Source: Clostridiales bacterium
GTDB lineage: Bacteria; Bacillota; Clostridia; Oscillospirales; Oscillospiraceae
NCBI GenBank assembly: GCA_019422005.1
Contig: JAHZEF010000014.1
Span: 1 to 30,325, forward strand
DNA length: 30,325 nucleotides
Reading direction: 5' to 3'
The first letter of the stretch is position 1; each line of letters starts with the position of its first letter. A program made the position numbers and the translations under genes. Shown piece by piece: positions 7,478 through 14,261 of the stretch. The notes beneath the pieces were generated by a model, which saw only the letters and a program-made list of their open reading frames with translations, ran no database searches and was not told the DNA's origin.

Positions 7478-8626
7478 TCAGCGGCGCTTCCGGCGGCGGT
7501 AAAGCAGTCCGAGAAGGACGCCCGACAGAGCGGTGGCGGCCAGCAGGAAGAAGGGGATGTGGATGTCCATATGGTCGGCCATCACACCCATGATTACCGG
7601 ATAGAGCGCGCCGCCGATGCCGCATCCGGTGCTCATCAGACCGACGGCGCCTGCCGACTGGTCCGGGAATTCGCCCGCCGCCATGGCCACCAGGGCAGAC
7701 CAGATGGGGCCGTAGCTGTATCCCACCAGAAAGCTGACCGCCAGGCTGAGCGCGGCGTTCCGGGACAGCGCCATGAGCAGCAGCCCGGCTGCAGAGGACA
7801 GATAGTACACGATCACCAGCCTGGGGGCGGCTGGGGAACGGACGCTGTTGACCAGACGGGAAATGGCGGTTCCGGCCCAGAAGGCGGAAATGGCGTAAGC
7901 GCCCAGCTGAGGCGCGTCCAGTCCCAGTTCGAACAGGCTGCCGGCGAAGTACCCGAAGCCGTTTTCCAGGCCGACATAGGCAATGATGCTGATAAACAGC
8001 AGCGCGTAAGCCGGCGAACGCAGAAACCGCAGCGGATTTCCGGAGGACGCTGCCGCAGCGGACGTCCGGGGCAGATGAAGGCGCAGCAGCGGCCAGAGCA
8101 GCAGAAGGAAGGCGGCGCCCAGAATGGCGTACAGCGCGCGCCAGGGGATGGAACGGTTGAGGATTGCCTGCAGCAGAATCGGCCCGACAATGGCGCCGCT
8201 GCTGAAGAAAAACTGGCAAAGGTTGATATACCGGTTGCTCTGCTCCGGGTACCGGTCGGAAATGGCGGCGGAGGAAACGGATTCGCAGATGATCCCGCCG
8301 CTTCCCACCAGGAAGATGCCGGCACTGAAGGGCAGCAGCCGGTGAGAAAGGCCTGCCGCCAGGCAGCCGGCCAGCATACAGCAGACGCCGGCCACCAGAA
8401 GCGGTTTTTTCCCGAACCGGTCGGCCAGCCCGCCGGAGATCATGGGTGTGATAATAATGCTGGCAAACTGTACGGCCACCAGGAGCCCCATGCCGGTTTT
8501 GCCAAGCCCGAACTCTGCAGATGCAGAGGAAATGGCCAGCTGAAAGCCGCCCAGATGCAGCCCGTCGAACAGGAGCATCAGCGCCGAAAGGACTACCAGC
8601 CGGTAGCCGCGCAGTGTGTTACCCAT
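7478..8626 (-). CDS. Major facilitator superfamily transporter
   Basis: Inner-membrane secondary transporter, 382 residues with about twelve hydrophobic segments. The first is LVVLSALMLLFDGLHLGGFQLA. GGLADRFGKKPLL between segments 2 and 3 is the family's loop 2-3 signature (G-x-x-x-D-R-x-G-[KR]-[KR]). The central loop after LRLHLPRTSAAA divides the two halves, and the C-terminus is a basic RRRKRR tail. The start carries GAGGG 7-8 bases upstream. Substrate is unknown: the protein resembles sugar or metabolite MFS carriers of Clostridia, but no motif decides. It is divergent from the sugar locus, sharing the 8627-8869 intergenic region, so it may export or import a related compound, though no operator sits near its own promoter. 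Confidence 0.88.
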   Translation of the reverse strand: MGNTLRGYRLVVLSALMLLFDGLHLGGFQLAISSASAEFGLGKTGMGLLVAVQFASIIITPMISGGLADRFGKKPLLVAGVCCMLAGCLAAGLSHRLLPFSAGIFLVGSGGIICESVSSAAISDRYPEQSNRYINLCQFFFSSGAIVGPILLQAILNRSIPWRALYAILGAAFLLLLWPLLRLHLPRTSAAAASSGNPLRFLRSPAYALLFISIIAYVGLENGFGYFAGSLFELGLDAPQLGAYAISAFWAGTAISRLVNSVRSPAAPRLVIVYYLSSAAGLLLMALSRNAALSLAVSFLVGYSYGPIWSALVAMAAGEFPDQSAGAVGLMSTGCGIGGALYPVIMGVMADHMDIHIPFFLLAATALSGVLLGLLYRRRKRR

Positions 8627-8654
8627 GCAATTCCCTCGGTTCCTTTGTGAGATT

Positions 8655-8683
8655 GTTATATTCTGTCACAGATTCCGCCAAAA
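8655..8683 (-). promoter_or_regulatory. Possible promoter of the MFS gene
   Basis: On the minus strand a -10 TATAAC (8655-8660) lies 17 bases from a weak -35 TTTTGG (8678-8683). It is the best sigma-70 type match before the gene; confidence is limited by the poor -35. Confidence 0.4.
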
Positions 8684-8746
8684 AGCAAGCGTCCGGGCCG
8701 GAAGAGCGAAAATGATGCGCCTGCGCCGTGATTTTTACAAAAAGTA

Positions 8747-8775
8747 TTGACAGAATGGAACCTTGGCGTTAGGAT
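8747..8775 (+). promoter_or_regulatory. Promoter of the epimerase-GNAT-kinase operon
   Basis: Consensus TTGACA (8747-8752), 17-base spacer, TAGGAT (8770-8775). Transcription would start near 8782, placing the putative operator at 8827-8848 in the leader, about 45-65 bases downstream of the start. This rules out translation starts upstream of about 8790. Confidence 0.7.
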
Positions 8776-8826
8776 GGCAATCAGAGGGGCGGGCCCTGAC
8801 GCAGGATCTGCCCCCCTTGCGGAACT

Positions 8827-8848
8827 AAAAATGCACTCGAATGCAAAT
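8827..8848 (+). promoter_or_regulatory. Putative LacI-family operator 1
   Basis: Core TGCACTCGAATGCA (8832-8845) is an imperfect palindrome with a central CG, the usual architecture of LacI-family sites. It aligns without gaps over 22 positions with sites at 11991-12012 and 13180-13201, sharing a leading A-rich stretch and a trailing CAAAT-like end. It is just upstream of the ribosome site of the epimerase-like gene. Assignment to the LacI protein encoded at 12063 is inference from proximity and symmetry. Confidence 0.7.
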
Positions 8849-8869
8849 TTAATCTGGGAGGGAAGACCT

Positions 8870-9961
8870 GTGAACCGTGCAGAATGCTATACCCACACCC
8901 GCAATTACGGCTGCCGGCTGCGCCGGTATCTCTGGAACGGCGTGGAGATGCTGTCGCTGGAGAATCAGAAAGTCAAAGTGGTTCTGGCGCTGGGGAAAGG
9001 CGCGGATATTGTGGAGTTTGTCCACAAGGCCACGGACACCGATTTCATGTGGCATTCGTTCAATGAGCTGAAGAATATCCGGCATATCCCCACTGTGGCG
9101 CCGTCGGCCGGCAATTTTCTGGATTCCTATGCCGGCGGCTGGCAGGAGCTGTTCCCCACCTACGGGGGACGTGCGGACTATCACGGCGCGGAAATCGGCA
9201 TCCATGGCGAGGCCTGCCTCTATCCGTGGGACTGCACGGTGCTGGAAGATACGCCGGACTGTGTGGAGGTGCTGCTGACGCTGCGGACGATCCGCAGCCC
9301 CTTCCTGCTGGAAAAGCGGGCGAGCCTCCGGTGGAATGATCCGTCGCTGTATCTGCGGCAGAAAGTGACGAATCTCGGCTCCTGCGGGCAGTCGTTCATG
9401 TGGGGGCACCATCCCGCTTTTGGATTCCCCTTCCTGGACAGCAGCGTGCGCCTGCATCTGGAGGGGACGCCTGTGGTAACGGTGCCGGCCGGCACCATTG
9501 CGCATCGCTGTCCCTTTGCAGAGGAGACCTCCGGCCCCTGGCCGACGCTGCCGGACCGGGAAGGGAACGCGCTGGATCTGAGCCGGGCTTATGCGCCGGA
9601 AGACCGGATGTATATGGAATATGCGGTTTCCGGATTGCAGGAAGGGCGCTATGAACTGATCAACCACAACCGCGGACTGGGGATGCGCATGACCTGGGAT
9701 CTGTCGGTCTTCCGCTATCTGTGGGTTTGGGGCCTGTACTGCGGCATTGACGAATATCCCTGGTACGGGCGCAGCTATGTGATGGCGGTGGAACCCTGGT
9801 CCAGCATGCCGGGAGACTACGCCGCGTGCAGGGACAACGGATCGCTGCTGCAATTGGAGGCCGGGGATTCCATGGAGACGTGGATTACGGCGGAAGCGTT
9901 TGAAACAGGGGTGGATCCGGAGAAGGGGGCGGAACAGAAATGCCGGAAGTGCGGATTGTAG
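8870..9961 (+). CDS. Aldose 1-epimerase-like protein (DUF4432-like)
   Basis: Cytosolic GalM-superfamily protein, 363 residues, likely to interconvert sugar anomers or a related epimer for the locus. Visible features: GGWQELFPTYGG and EIGIHGEACLYPWDC in the first half, WGHHPAFGFPF (His in the position of the GalM catalytic His motif) in the middle, and VEPWSSMPGDY near the end (candidate catalytic Glu). The start is GTG 8870, because GGGAGGG (8856-8862) is seven bases upstream; the in-frame ATG 8831 lies inside the operator and has no ribosome site. First gene of an operon: its end overlaps the acetyltransferase start by 22 bases. The sugar acted on is unknown; the C-terminal CxxC (KCRKCGL) is unusual and of unclear meaning. 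Confidence 0.85.
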   Translation: MNRAECYTHTRNYGCRLRRYLWNGVEMLSLENQKVKVVLALGKGADIVEFVHKATDTDFMWHSFNELKNIRHIPTVAPSAGNFLDSYAGGWQELFPTYGGRADYHGAEIGIHGEACLYPWDCTVLEDTPDCVEVLLTLRTIRSPFLLEKRASLRWNDPSLYLRQKVTNLGSCGQSFMWGHHPAFGFPFLDSSVRLHLEGTPVVTVPAGTIAHRCPFAEETSGPWPTLPDREGNALDLSRAYAPEDRMYMEYAVSGLQEGRYELINHNRGLGMRMTWDLSVFRYLWVWGLYCGIDEYPWYGRSYVMAVEPWSSMPGDYAACRDNGSLLQLEAGDSMETWITAEAFETGVDPEKGAEQKCRKCGL

Positions 9962-10389
9962 GAACGGGAAAGCGGCGGTATCTTCCGCTGCTGCTGGAGG
10001 CGGATCCGGATGAAGCGATGATCGGACGCTATCTGGATACGGGGACGCTGTATGTGCTGGAAGAATCCGGAGAGGCTCTGGCGGCAGCCGTGGTGGCGGA
10101 CCTGGGGGACGGCCGGTGCGAACTGAAAAATATTGCGGCAGACCCGGCGGTGCGCGGACGGGGATACGGCTCTGCGCTGCTGAACGCAGTGATTGCGGCG
10201 GAAGAAGGCCGTTATACGGAGATGCTGGTGGGAACCACCGCGCCGGTCACGGGCTTTTACCGGCGGCATGGATTTCAGGACAGCCATGTGGTCAGGAACT
10301 TTTTTACCGATCACTATCCGGAGCCGATCTTTGAAGACGGCGTCCAGTGTATCGATATGCTGTATCTGAAAAGGAGGCTGCAGCCTTGA
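9940..10389 (+). CDS. GNAT-family N-acetyltransferase
   Basis: Transfers an acetyl group from acetyl-CoA to an unknown acceptor. 149 residues, the usual single-domain GNAT length. The acetyl-CoA pyrophosphate-binding motif A is VRGRGYGSALLNAVI (from residue 71, R/Q-x-x-G-x-G/A pattern), preceded by the beta strand CELKNIAADP; the C-terminal FYRRHGFQDS is motif B. It is locked into the sugar operon: it starts 22 bases inside the epimerase-like gene and its stop overlaps the kinase start in TTGA. Such coupling suggests a role tied to the pathway, for example acetylating a sugar amine, a side product, or a pathway enzyme; this is inference. Confidence 0.88.
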   Translation: MPEVRIVGTGKRRYLPLLLEADPDEAMIGRYLDTGTLYVLEESGEALAAAVVADLGDGRCELKNIAADPAVRGRGYGSALLNAVIAAEEGRYTEMLVGTTAPVTGFYRRHGFQDSHVVRNFFTDHYPEPIFEDGVQCIDMLYLKRRLQP

Positions 10390-11846
10390 AGCGATATGTA
10401 ATTGGCCTGGACATCGGGACCACCTGTACCAAAGCGCTGCTGGTGGACGAGACGGGGGCGGTGGTTTCCCAGGGGAGCCAGGGGTACCGGCTGATCAGTG
10501 ACGGATGCCGGGTTGAGCAGCGGGCGGAGGACTGGAATACCGCCGCCGCCGCAGCGGTCCGGCAGGCGGCTGCGGCCGCCGACGGGCAGGTACAGGCGAT
10601 TTCCCTGTCTACCCAGGGCGGAAGCACCGTGGCTGTGGACCGGGAGGGGCGCTTCCTCGGCAACGCCTGGACCTGGATGGATTCCCGCTGTACCGAAGAG
10701 GCGGCGGAGGTGGAGCGGCAGGTGGGCGGCGGCTATATTTACAGAACCACCGGCTGGAGAATCAATCCGGCGCTGGATGCCGCCAAGCTGCGCCGGATGA
10801 AGGCCATGCCGGAGTACCGCGGCGCGGTGCGGTATCTGACGACGCTTGAGGTTGTGAACGCCTGCCTGACCGGCCGGCCGGCGATTGATCCGACCAACGC
10901 GGCAATGCGCCAGCTCTACCATGTGGAGCGCAACGACTGGGATCCGGTGATGCTGGAGGCCGCCGGCGTGGAGCGGGACGAGCTGCCGGAGGTGCTTCCC
11001 ACCGGCGCGCCGGTGGGGACGCTGCAGCCGGAGCCGGCGGCAGCCATGGGGCTGCCGGCCGGGATCCCCGTGTTCAACGGGGCCCACGACCAGTACTGCG
11101 CGTCCATCGGCGCCGGAGCGGTCAGCGACGGCGATATGCTGCTGTCCGCCGGCACGACCTGGGTGCTGATGGGGATCAGCGGCAGGCCGCTGTTCACGCC
11201 CAGTTTTATCGCGCCGGGCAAGCATCCGGTGGAGGGGCTGTATGGGGCCATCGCTTCGCTGGTGGGTTCGGGCGCATCCCTGCAGTGGCTGAAAAATGAA
11301 TTTCTGCCCGAGTCGTTCGACGAGATGAACCGCATGGCTGCGCAGCGCCGCGACCGGGTCAGGGATCTGTTCTTTTACCCCTATCTGTCCGGCGCCGGAT
11401 ATCCGGTCTGGAAGCCGGAGGCAAAGGGCGCGTTTACGGGCATTACGCTGGCGCATGACCGGTTTGACTTTGCCAGGACAGTCATGGAGGGGGCCGCCTT
11501 CGGTGTCCGCAGGGCAGTGGAGGATTTTGCCGCCAACGGCGCCGCGGTCCGGACCATCACAATGATGGGCGGCGCCGCGAGAAGCCCGCTGTGGATGGGG
11601 ATGATCGCGTCGGTTACGGGGGTCCCCATTCAGCGGCTGAACCAGTCCGACGTCTGCGCCCTGGGCGCTGCGGCCATCGCCGCCTGCGGAGCAGGCTGGT
11701 ATTCCGGCTACCGGGCTGCGGCCGAAGCCATGGTGCATATTGAGCATCTGTATGAGCCTGAGGAGGAGGATGCGGCCTGGTATGCGGAAAAGTTTCAGGC
11801 ATATGACCGGATGTGGAAGTGCATGGAGGCATTTTACCGCGCCTGA
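10386..11846 (+). CDS. FGGY-family carbohydrate kinase
   Basis: ATP-dependent sugar kinase, 486 residues, typical length. N-terminal FGGY phosphate loop DIGTTCTKALLVD (from residue 9); catalytic Asp in GAHDQY (Asp235); the C-terminal ATPase motif MMGGAARSPLWMGMIASVTGVPI resembles the xylulokinase/gluconokinase adenosine-binding loop. It most resembles the xylulokinase branch, so a ketose produced by the isomerase at 16967 is the likely substrate, but specificity in this family cannot be read by eye. The start is TTG 10386: AAGGAGG (10370-10376) is nine bases upstream and the TTG overlaps the acetyltransferase stop. Probably the last gene of this operon arm; the regulator follows after 216 bases with its own promoter. 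Confidence 0.92.
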   Translation: MKRYVIGLDIGTTCTKALLVDETGAVVSQGSQGYRLISDGCRVEQRAEDWNTAAAAAVRQAAAAADGQVQAISLSTQGGSTVAVDREGRFLGNAWTWMDSRCTEEAAEVERQVGGGYIYRTTGWRINPALDAAKLRRMKAMPEYRGAVRYLTTLEVVNACLTGRPAIDPTNAAMRQLYHVERNDWDPVMLEAAGVERDELPEVLPTGAPVGTLQPEPAAAMGLPAGIPVFNGAHDQYCASIGAGAVSDGDMLLSAGTTWVLMGISGRPLFTPSFIAPGKHPVEGLYGAIASLVGSGASLQWLKNEFLPESFDEMNRMAAQRRDRVRDLFFYPYLSGAGYPVWKPEAKGAFTGITLAHDRFDFARTVMEGAAFGVRRAVEDFAANGAAVRTITMMGGAARSPLWMGMIASVTGVPIQRLNQSDVCALGAAAIAACGAGWYSGYRAAAEAMVHIEHLYEPEEEDAAWYAEKFQAYDRMWKCMEAFYRA

Positions 11847-11952
11847 AGCGTGCGCCCGCATCAGCTGCCGGGCGGCATCACAGGCGGTGAACCGGGGGGA
11901 TCAATGCCGGAATTCACAAAAAAAGCCGCTGGAATTCGTGCAATTGGCTTCC

Positions 11953-11980
11953 TTGACACCGCTTTGCCGTGTGATATAAT
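11953..11980 (+). promoter_or_regulatory. Promoter of the lacI-type regulator gene
   Basis: Perfect TTGACA (11953-11958), 16-base spacer, perfect TATAAT (11975-11980) with extended -10 TGA. Transcription would begin near 11987, a few bases before operator 2 at 11991-12012, a typical autorepression layout. Confidence 0.85.
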
Positions 11981-11990
11981 GAGGTTAATC

Positions 11991-12012
11991 AAAAGTATCC
12001 TCGAGTGCACAA
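11991..12012 (+). promoter_or_regulatory. Putative LacI-family operator 2 (autoregulatory)
   Basis: The right half, CTCGAGTGCA (12000-12009), matches operator 1 and 3 well around the central CG; the left half (TATC) is degenerate. Gapless alignment over 22 bases with the other two sites, including a shared AAAAGT start with operator 3. It directly follows the transcription start predicted for the regulator gene. Confidence 0.6.
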
Positions 12013-12062
12013 TGGAGACGCGCGAGGAAATCCGGATTCTGGAGTGTGACTGGGGAAGGGAT

Positions 12063-13091
12063 ATGAGAGGTTCAAGGCCGACTCTGAAAGATGTCGCTGA
12101 GAAGTCCGGCTATGCGCTGCGGACGGTGAAAAAGGTGATGGGCGGGGAGCCCAATGTCCGGGACAAAACCCGGGAAGCGGTTCTGCGTGCGGCAGAGGAG
12201 CTGCAGTACACCCGGAACCGGGCGGCAAGCGCGCTGGCGCGGAATCAGCGGGTGAAGCTGGCGGTGGTCTACTCCCAGACCACGGAAGCGTATTTCCCGG
12301 AGGTGGAGCAGGGGTTCCGCCAGTGCTTCAAGGAGTATGTGGATTTCGGGCTGAGCCTGGAATTCTGCATTACCAGACAGCGCGGCTGGCAGGCGCAGAA
12401 GCCGCTGCTGGATGCGCTGCTGACGCGGGAGGATATTCAGGGCGTTGTGGTTCAGCCGTTCAGCGCCACGATGCTCAACGGGTCGATCGACGCGCTGGTC
12501 AGCGCCGGAAAGCCGGTGGTTACCTTCGGCGCCGATGCGCCGGACAGCAGGCGGCTTTGCTATGTGGGGCCGGACGCTTACAAATCCGGCCGGATCGGGG
12601 GGCAGATCCTGGCGAACTATGTCGGGAAGCGCGGCAAGGTGTTTGTCATCAATCAGGGGGAAGACCATATGCAGACCCGGGAACGGTGCCGGGGCTTTCT
12701 GGACCGGATGCGGGAGCATTACCCGAATATCCAGGCGTTTGAGATGAATCTGCCGGATAATTCCAATCTGTATTACGACACGGTTCACAGCATTGTTTCC
12801 AATGAAACGGTTGCAGGGATTTTCTGCACCGACGCCAATACCTGCGTGGCCGGCCAGGTGCTCAAGGATCTGGGGGAACGGGATATTGCGCTGGTGGGGT
12901 TCGACCTTTCCGCCGACGGCATTGCGCTGATGCGGGAGGGGTTCATCAAGGTGATCATCGAGCAGAAGCCGGAGGTTTTTTCCCATTTGGCCACAAGAAT
13001 CCTGTTCCGGTACATTGCGGAAGGGAAACAGCCCGAGCCGATGAACAACACGCCGCTGTATATTATGACCAGTGAATGCATTGACGGCTGA
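12063..13091 (+). CDS. LacI-family transcriptional regulator
   Basis: Sugar-responsive DNA-binding regulator, 342 residues. The N-terminal helix-turn-helix is PTLKDVAEKSGYALRTVKKV (residues 6-25). The hinge helix AASALAR (54-60) carries the Leu that in LacI proteins intercalates at a central CpG, matching the CG-centred operators found here. Residues from about 64 on form a periplasmic-binding-protein-like effector domain of the Peripla_BP_4 kind (e.g. GVVVQPFSATMLNGSIDALV, then GKRGKVFVINQGEDHMQTRE), like ribose-type regulators and matching the RbsB-type binding protein nearby. ATG 12063 is chosen because it puts the helix-turn-helix at the normal N-terminal distance; ATG 12012 is in frame but abuts the operator. 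The recognition helix is atypical (AL-R-TVKKV in place of the usual VS-x-x-TVSRV). Confidence 0.92.
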   Translation: MRGSRPTLKDVAEKSGYALRTVKKVMGGEPNVRDKTREAVLRAAEELQYTRNRAASALARNQRVKLAVVYSQTTEAYFPEVEQGFRQCFKEYVDFGLSLEFCITRQRGWQAQKPLLDALLTREDIQGVVVQPFSATMLNGSIDALVSAGKPVVTFGADAPDSRRLCYVGPDAYKSGRIGGQILANYVGKRGKVFVINQGEDHMQTRERCRGFLDRMREHYPNIQAFEMNLPDNSNLYYDTVHSIVSNETVAGIFCTDANTCVAGQVLKDLGERDIALVGFDLSADGIALMREGFIKVIIEQKPEVFSHLATRILFRYIAEGKQPEPMNNTPLYIMTSECIDG

Positions 13092-13132
13092 ACTGCCGCA
13101 GGCGCCCGGGGCGGTCCGGGGCCTGCCCGGCA

Positions 13133-13173
13133 GCCGGCCGGGACAGACGTGTCAGAGCCGGCGGGATTTTTTT
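13133..13173 (+). terminator. Probable terminator between regulator and transporter genes
   Basis: GCCGGC (13133-13138) pairs with GCCGGC (13157-13162), with an inner GACA/TGTC stem (13142-13145, 13150-13153) and a seven-T run at 13167-13173. Internal mismatches lower confidence. If real, the ABC operon needs its own promoter downstream, but no good -35 is visible there; leaky read-through from the lacI promoter is the alternative. Confidence 0.5.
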
Positions 13174-13179
13174 CAGAAT

Positions 13180-13201
13180 AAAAGTGCACGCGGGTGCAAA
13201 T
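13180..13201 (+). promoter_or_regulatory. Putative LacI-family operator 3
   Basis: Core TGCACGCGGGTGCA (13185-13198), near-palindromic with central CG. With operator 1 it shares 18 of 22 aligned positions, including flanking TAAAA and CAAAT. It lies 14 bases before the ribosome site of the permease gene, in almost the same position as operator 1 relative to its gene. Confidence 0.75.
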
Positions 13202-13226
13202 AGAGCGAGTTTCAGGAGGAAAAAAC

Positions 13227-14231
13227 ATGAAAGTCAAAAGAGATGTGGTTCAGGAGCGTATGGTCAAAGACGGCCGGCTCACCGCGAAGGTCGGAAGAGT
13301 GCTGCAGATGCGGGAAGTATCGCTGGCAATTCTGCTGGTGATCTTCGGCGTCTGCATGACCATTGCGACGCCGAACTTCCTGCGTGTGGACAATTTCCGG
13401 GTTCTGCTGCAGGGCATGAGCACAGATATGATGATCGCCATCCCCATGTGCATCTCCCTGATTGCAGGCAACATTGATTTCTCCGGCGGCAGCGCCCTGT
13501 GCCTCAACGGCGCGGTCTGCGCGATGATGCTCAACAAGGGCGTATCGGTGCCGCTGGCGATTCTGATCGGCCTGACGGCGGGCTTCCTCCTGGGGGCGCT
13601 GAACGGCGTGATCATCAACAAGCTGGGCCTGACGCCCCTGGTTGCCACCATGGGCACCTGGATGGCCTACCGCGGCGCGGCGCTGGTGATGCTGGGCGGC
13701 GGAACGCTGTCCTCGTTCCCGGAGAGCTTTCTGGCCCTGGGCCGCGCGGAGGTGTTCGGCATCCCGGTTACGATCCTGTACATGCTGGTAATCGTACTGG
13801 CCGGCGCGCTGCTGCTGAAATATTCCAACTTCTTCCACAACGCGTACTTTATCGGCTCCAACAAGGCTTCTGCCAAGCTGGCCGGCATCAATGTGGAACG
13901 CTTCACCGTAATCACCTACGCCATTACCGGCGCCATCGCTGCGTTTGCGGGCATTATCCTCTCGGCGCGGCTGGGCAGCTGCTCCCAGAATGCCGGCGAA
14001 AGCCTGGAATTCCGCAATGTGGTCGCGCTTCTGGTAGGCGGCGTTTCCATGGACGGCGGCGTGGGCAGCGTGCTGGGCGCCGTACTGGGCGTAATCCTGA
14101 TGCAGATGGTGGGCAACGCCATTACGCTTCTGTATCTGAACACCAGTTATACCAAGGTGATCAACGGCTGCATCCTGATTCTTGCGGTGGGCCTGGACGT
14201 CCTGATGAAAAAGAAAAAGGCCAAGGCGTGA
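13227..14231 (+). CDS. ABC sugar transporter permease, RbsC type
   Basis: Membrane-spanning subunit of a ribose/xylose/galactose-type (CUT2) importer. 334 residues with about eight to ten hydrophobic segments, including LAILLVIFGVCMTIATPNFL, the family block MCISLIAGNIDFSGGS (the RbsC-type VILTGGIDLSVG region), GALNGVIINKLGLTPLVATMGTW, the cytoplasmic EAA-like loop IGSNKASAKLAGINVERF, and VVALLVGGVSMDGGVGSVLGAVLG. The start is ATG 13227 with GGAGG (13215-13219) seven bases upstream. One permease gene only, so a homodimer is expected. First gene of the transporter arm; the ATPase follows after 30 bases. Substrate unknown: CUT2 systems carry pentoses, hexoses, deoxysugars, autoinducer-2 or inositol. 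Confidence 0.93.
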   Translation: MKVKRDVVQERMVKDGRLTAKVGRVLQMREVSLAILLVIFGVCMTIATPNFLRVDNFRVLLQGMSTDMMIAIPMCISLIAGNIDFSGGSALCLNGAVCAMMLNKGVSVPLAILIGLTAGFLLGALNGVIINKLGLTPLVATMGTWMAYRGAALVMLGGGTLSSFPESFLALGRAEVFGIPVTILYMLVIVLAGALLLKYSNFFHNAYFIGSNKASAKLAGINVERFTVITYAITGAIAAFAGIILSARLGSCSQNAGESLEFRNVVALLVGGVSMDGGVGSVLGAVLGVILMQMVGNAITLLYLNTSYTKVINGCILILAVGLDVLMKKKKAKA

Positions 14232-14261
14232 GCGCGGCGCGTGACGGTAGGAGGAGCAAGT

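Noticed and set aside
6611..8650. A 679-codon open frame on the plus strand.
   Set aside because: It runs antisense across the pseudouridine synthase and MFS genes and its translation is low-complexity Gln/Gly/Arg-rich.
8747..8869. Extending the epimerase-like gene upstream to 8747 or 8831.
   Set aside because: The region is a consensus promoter and operator; the good ribosome site points to GTG 8870.
12012..12062. Starting the LacI protein at ATG 12012.
   Set aside because: It abuts the operator, lacks a clear ribosome site, and would put about 17 extra residues before the helix-turn-helix, which is normally within the first few residues.
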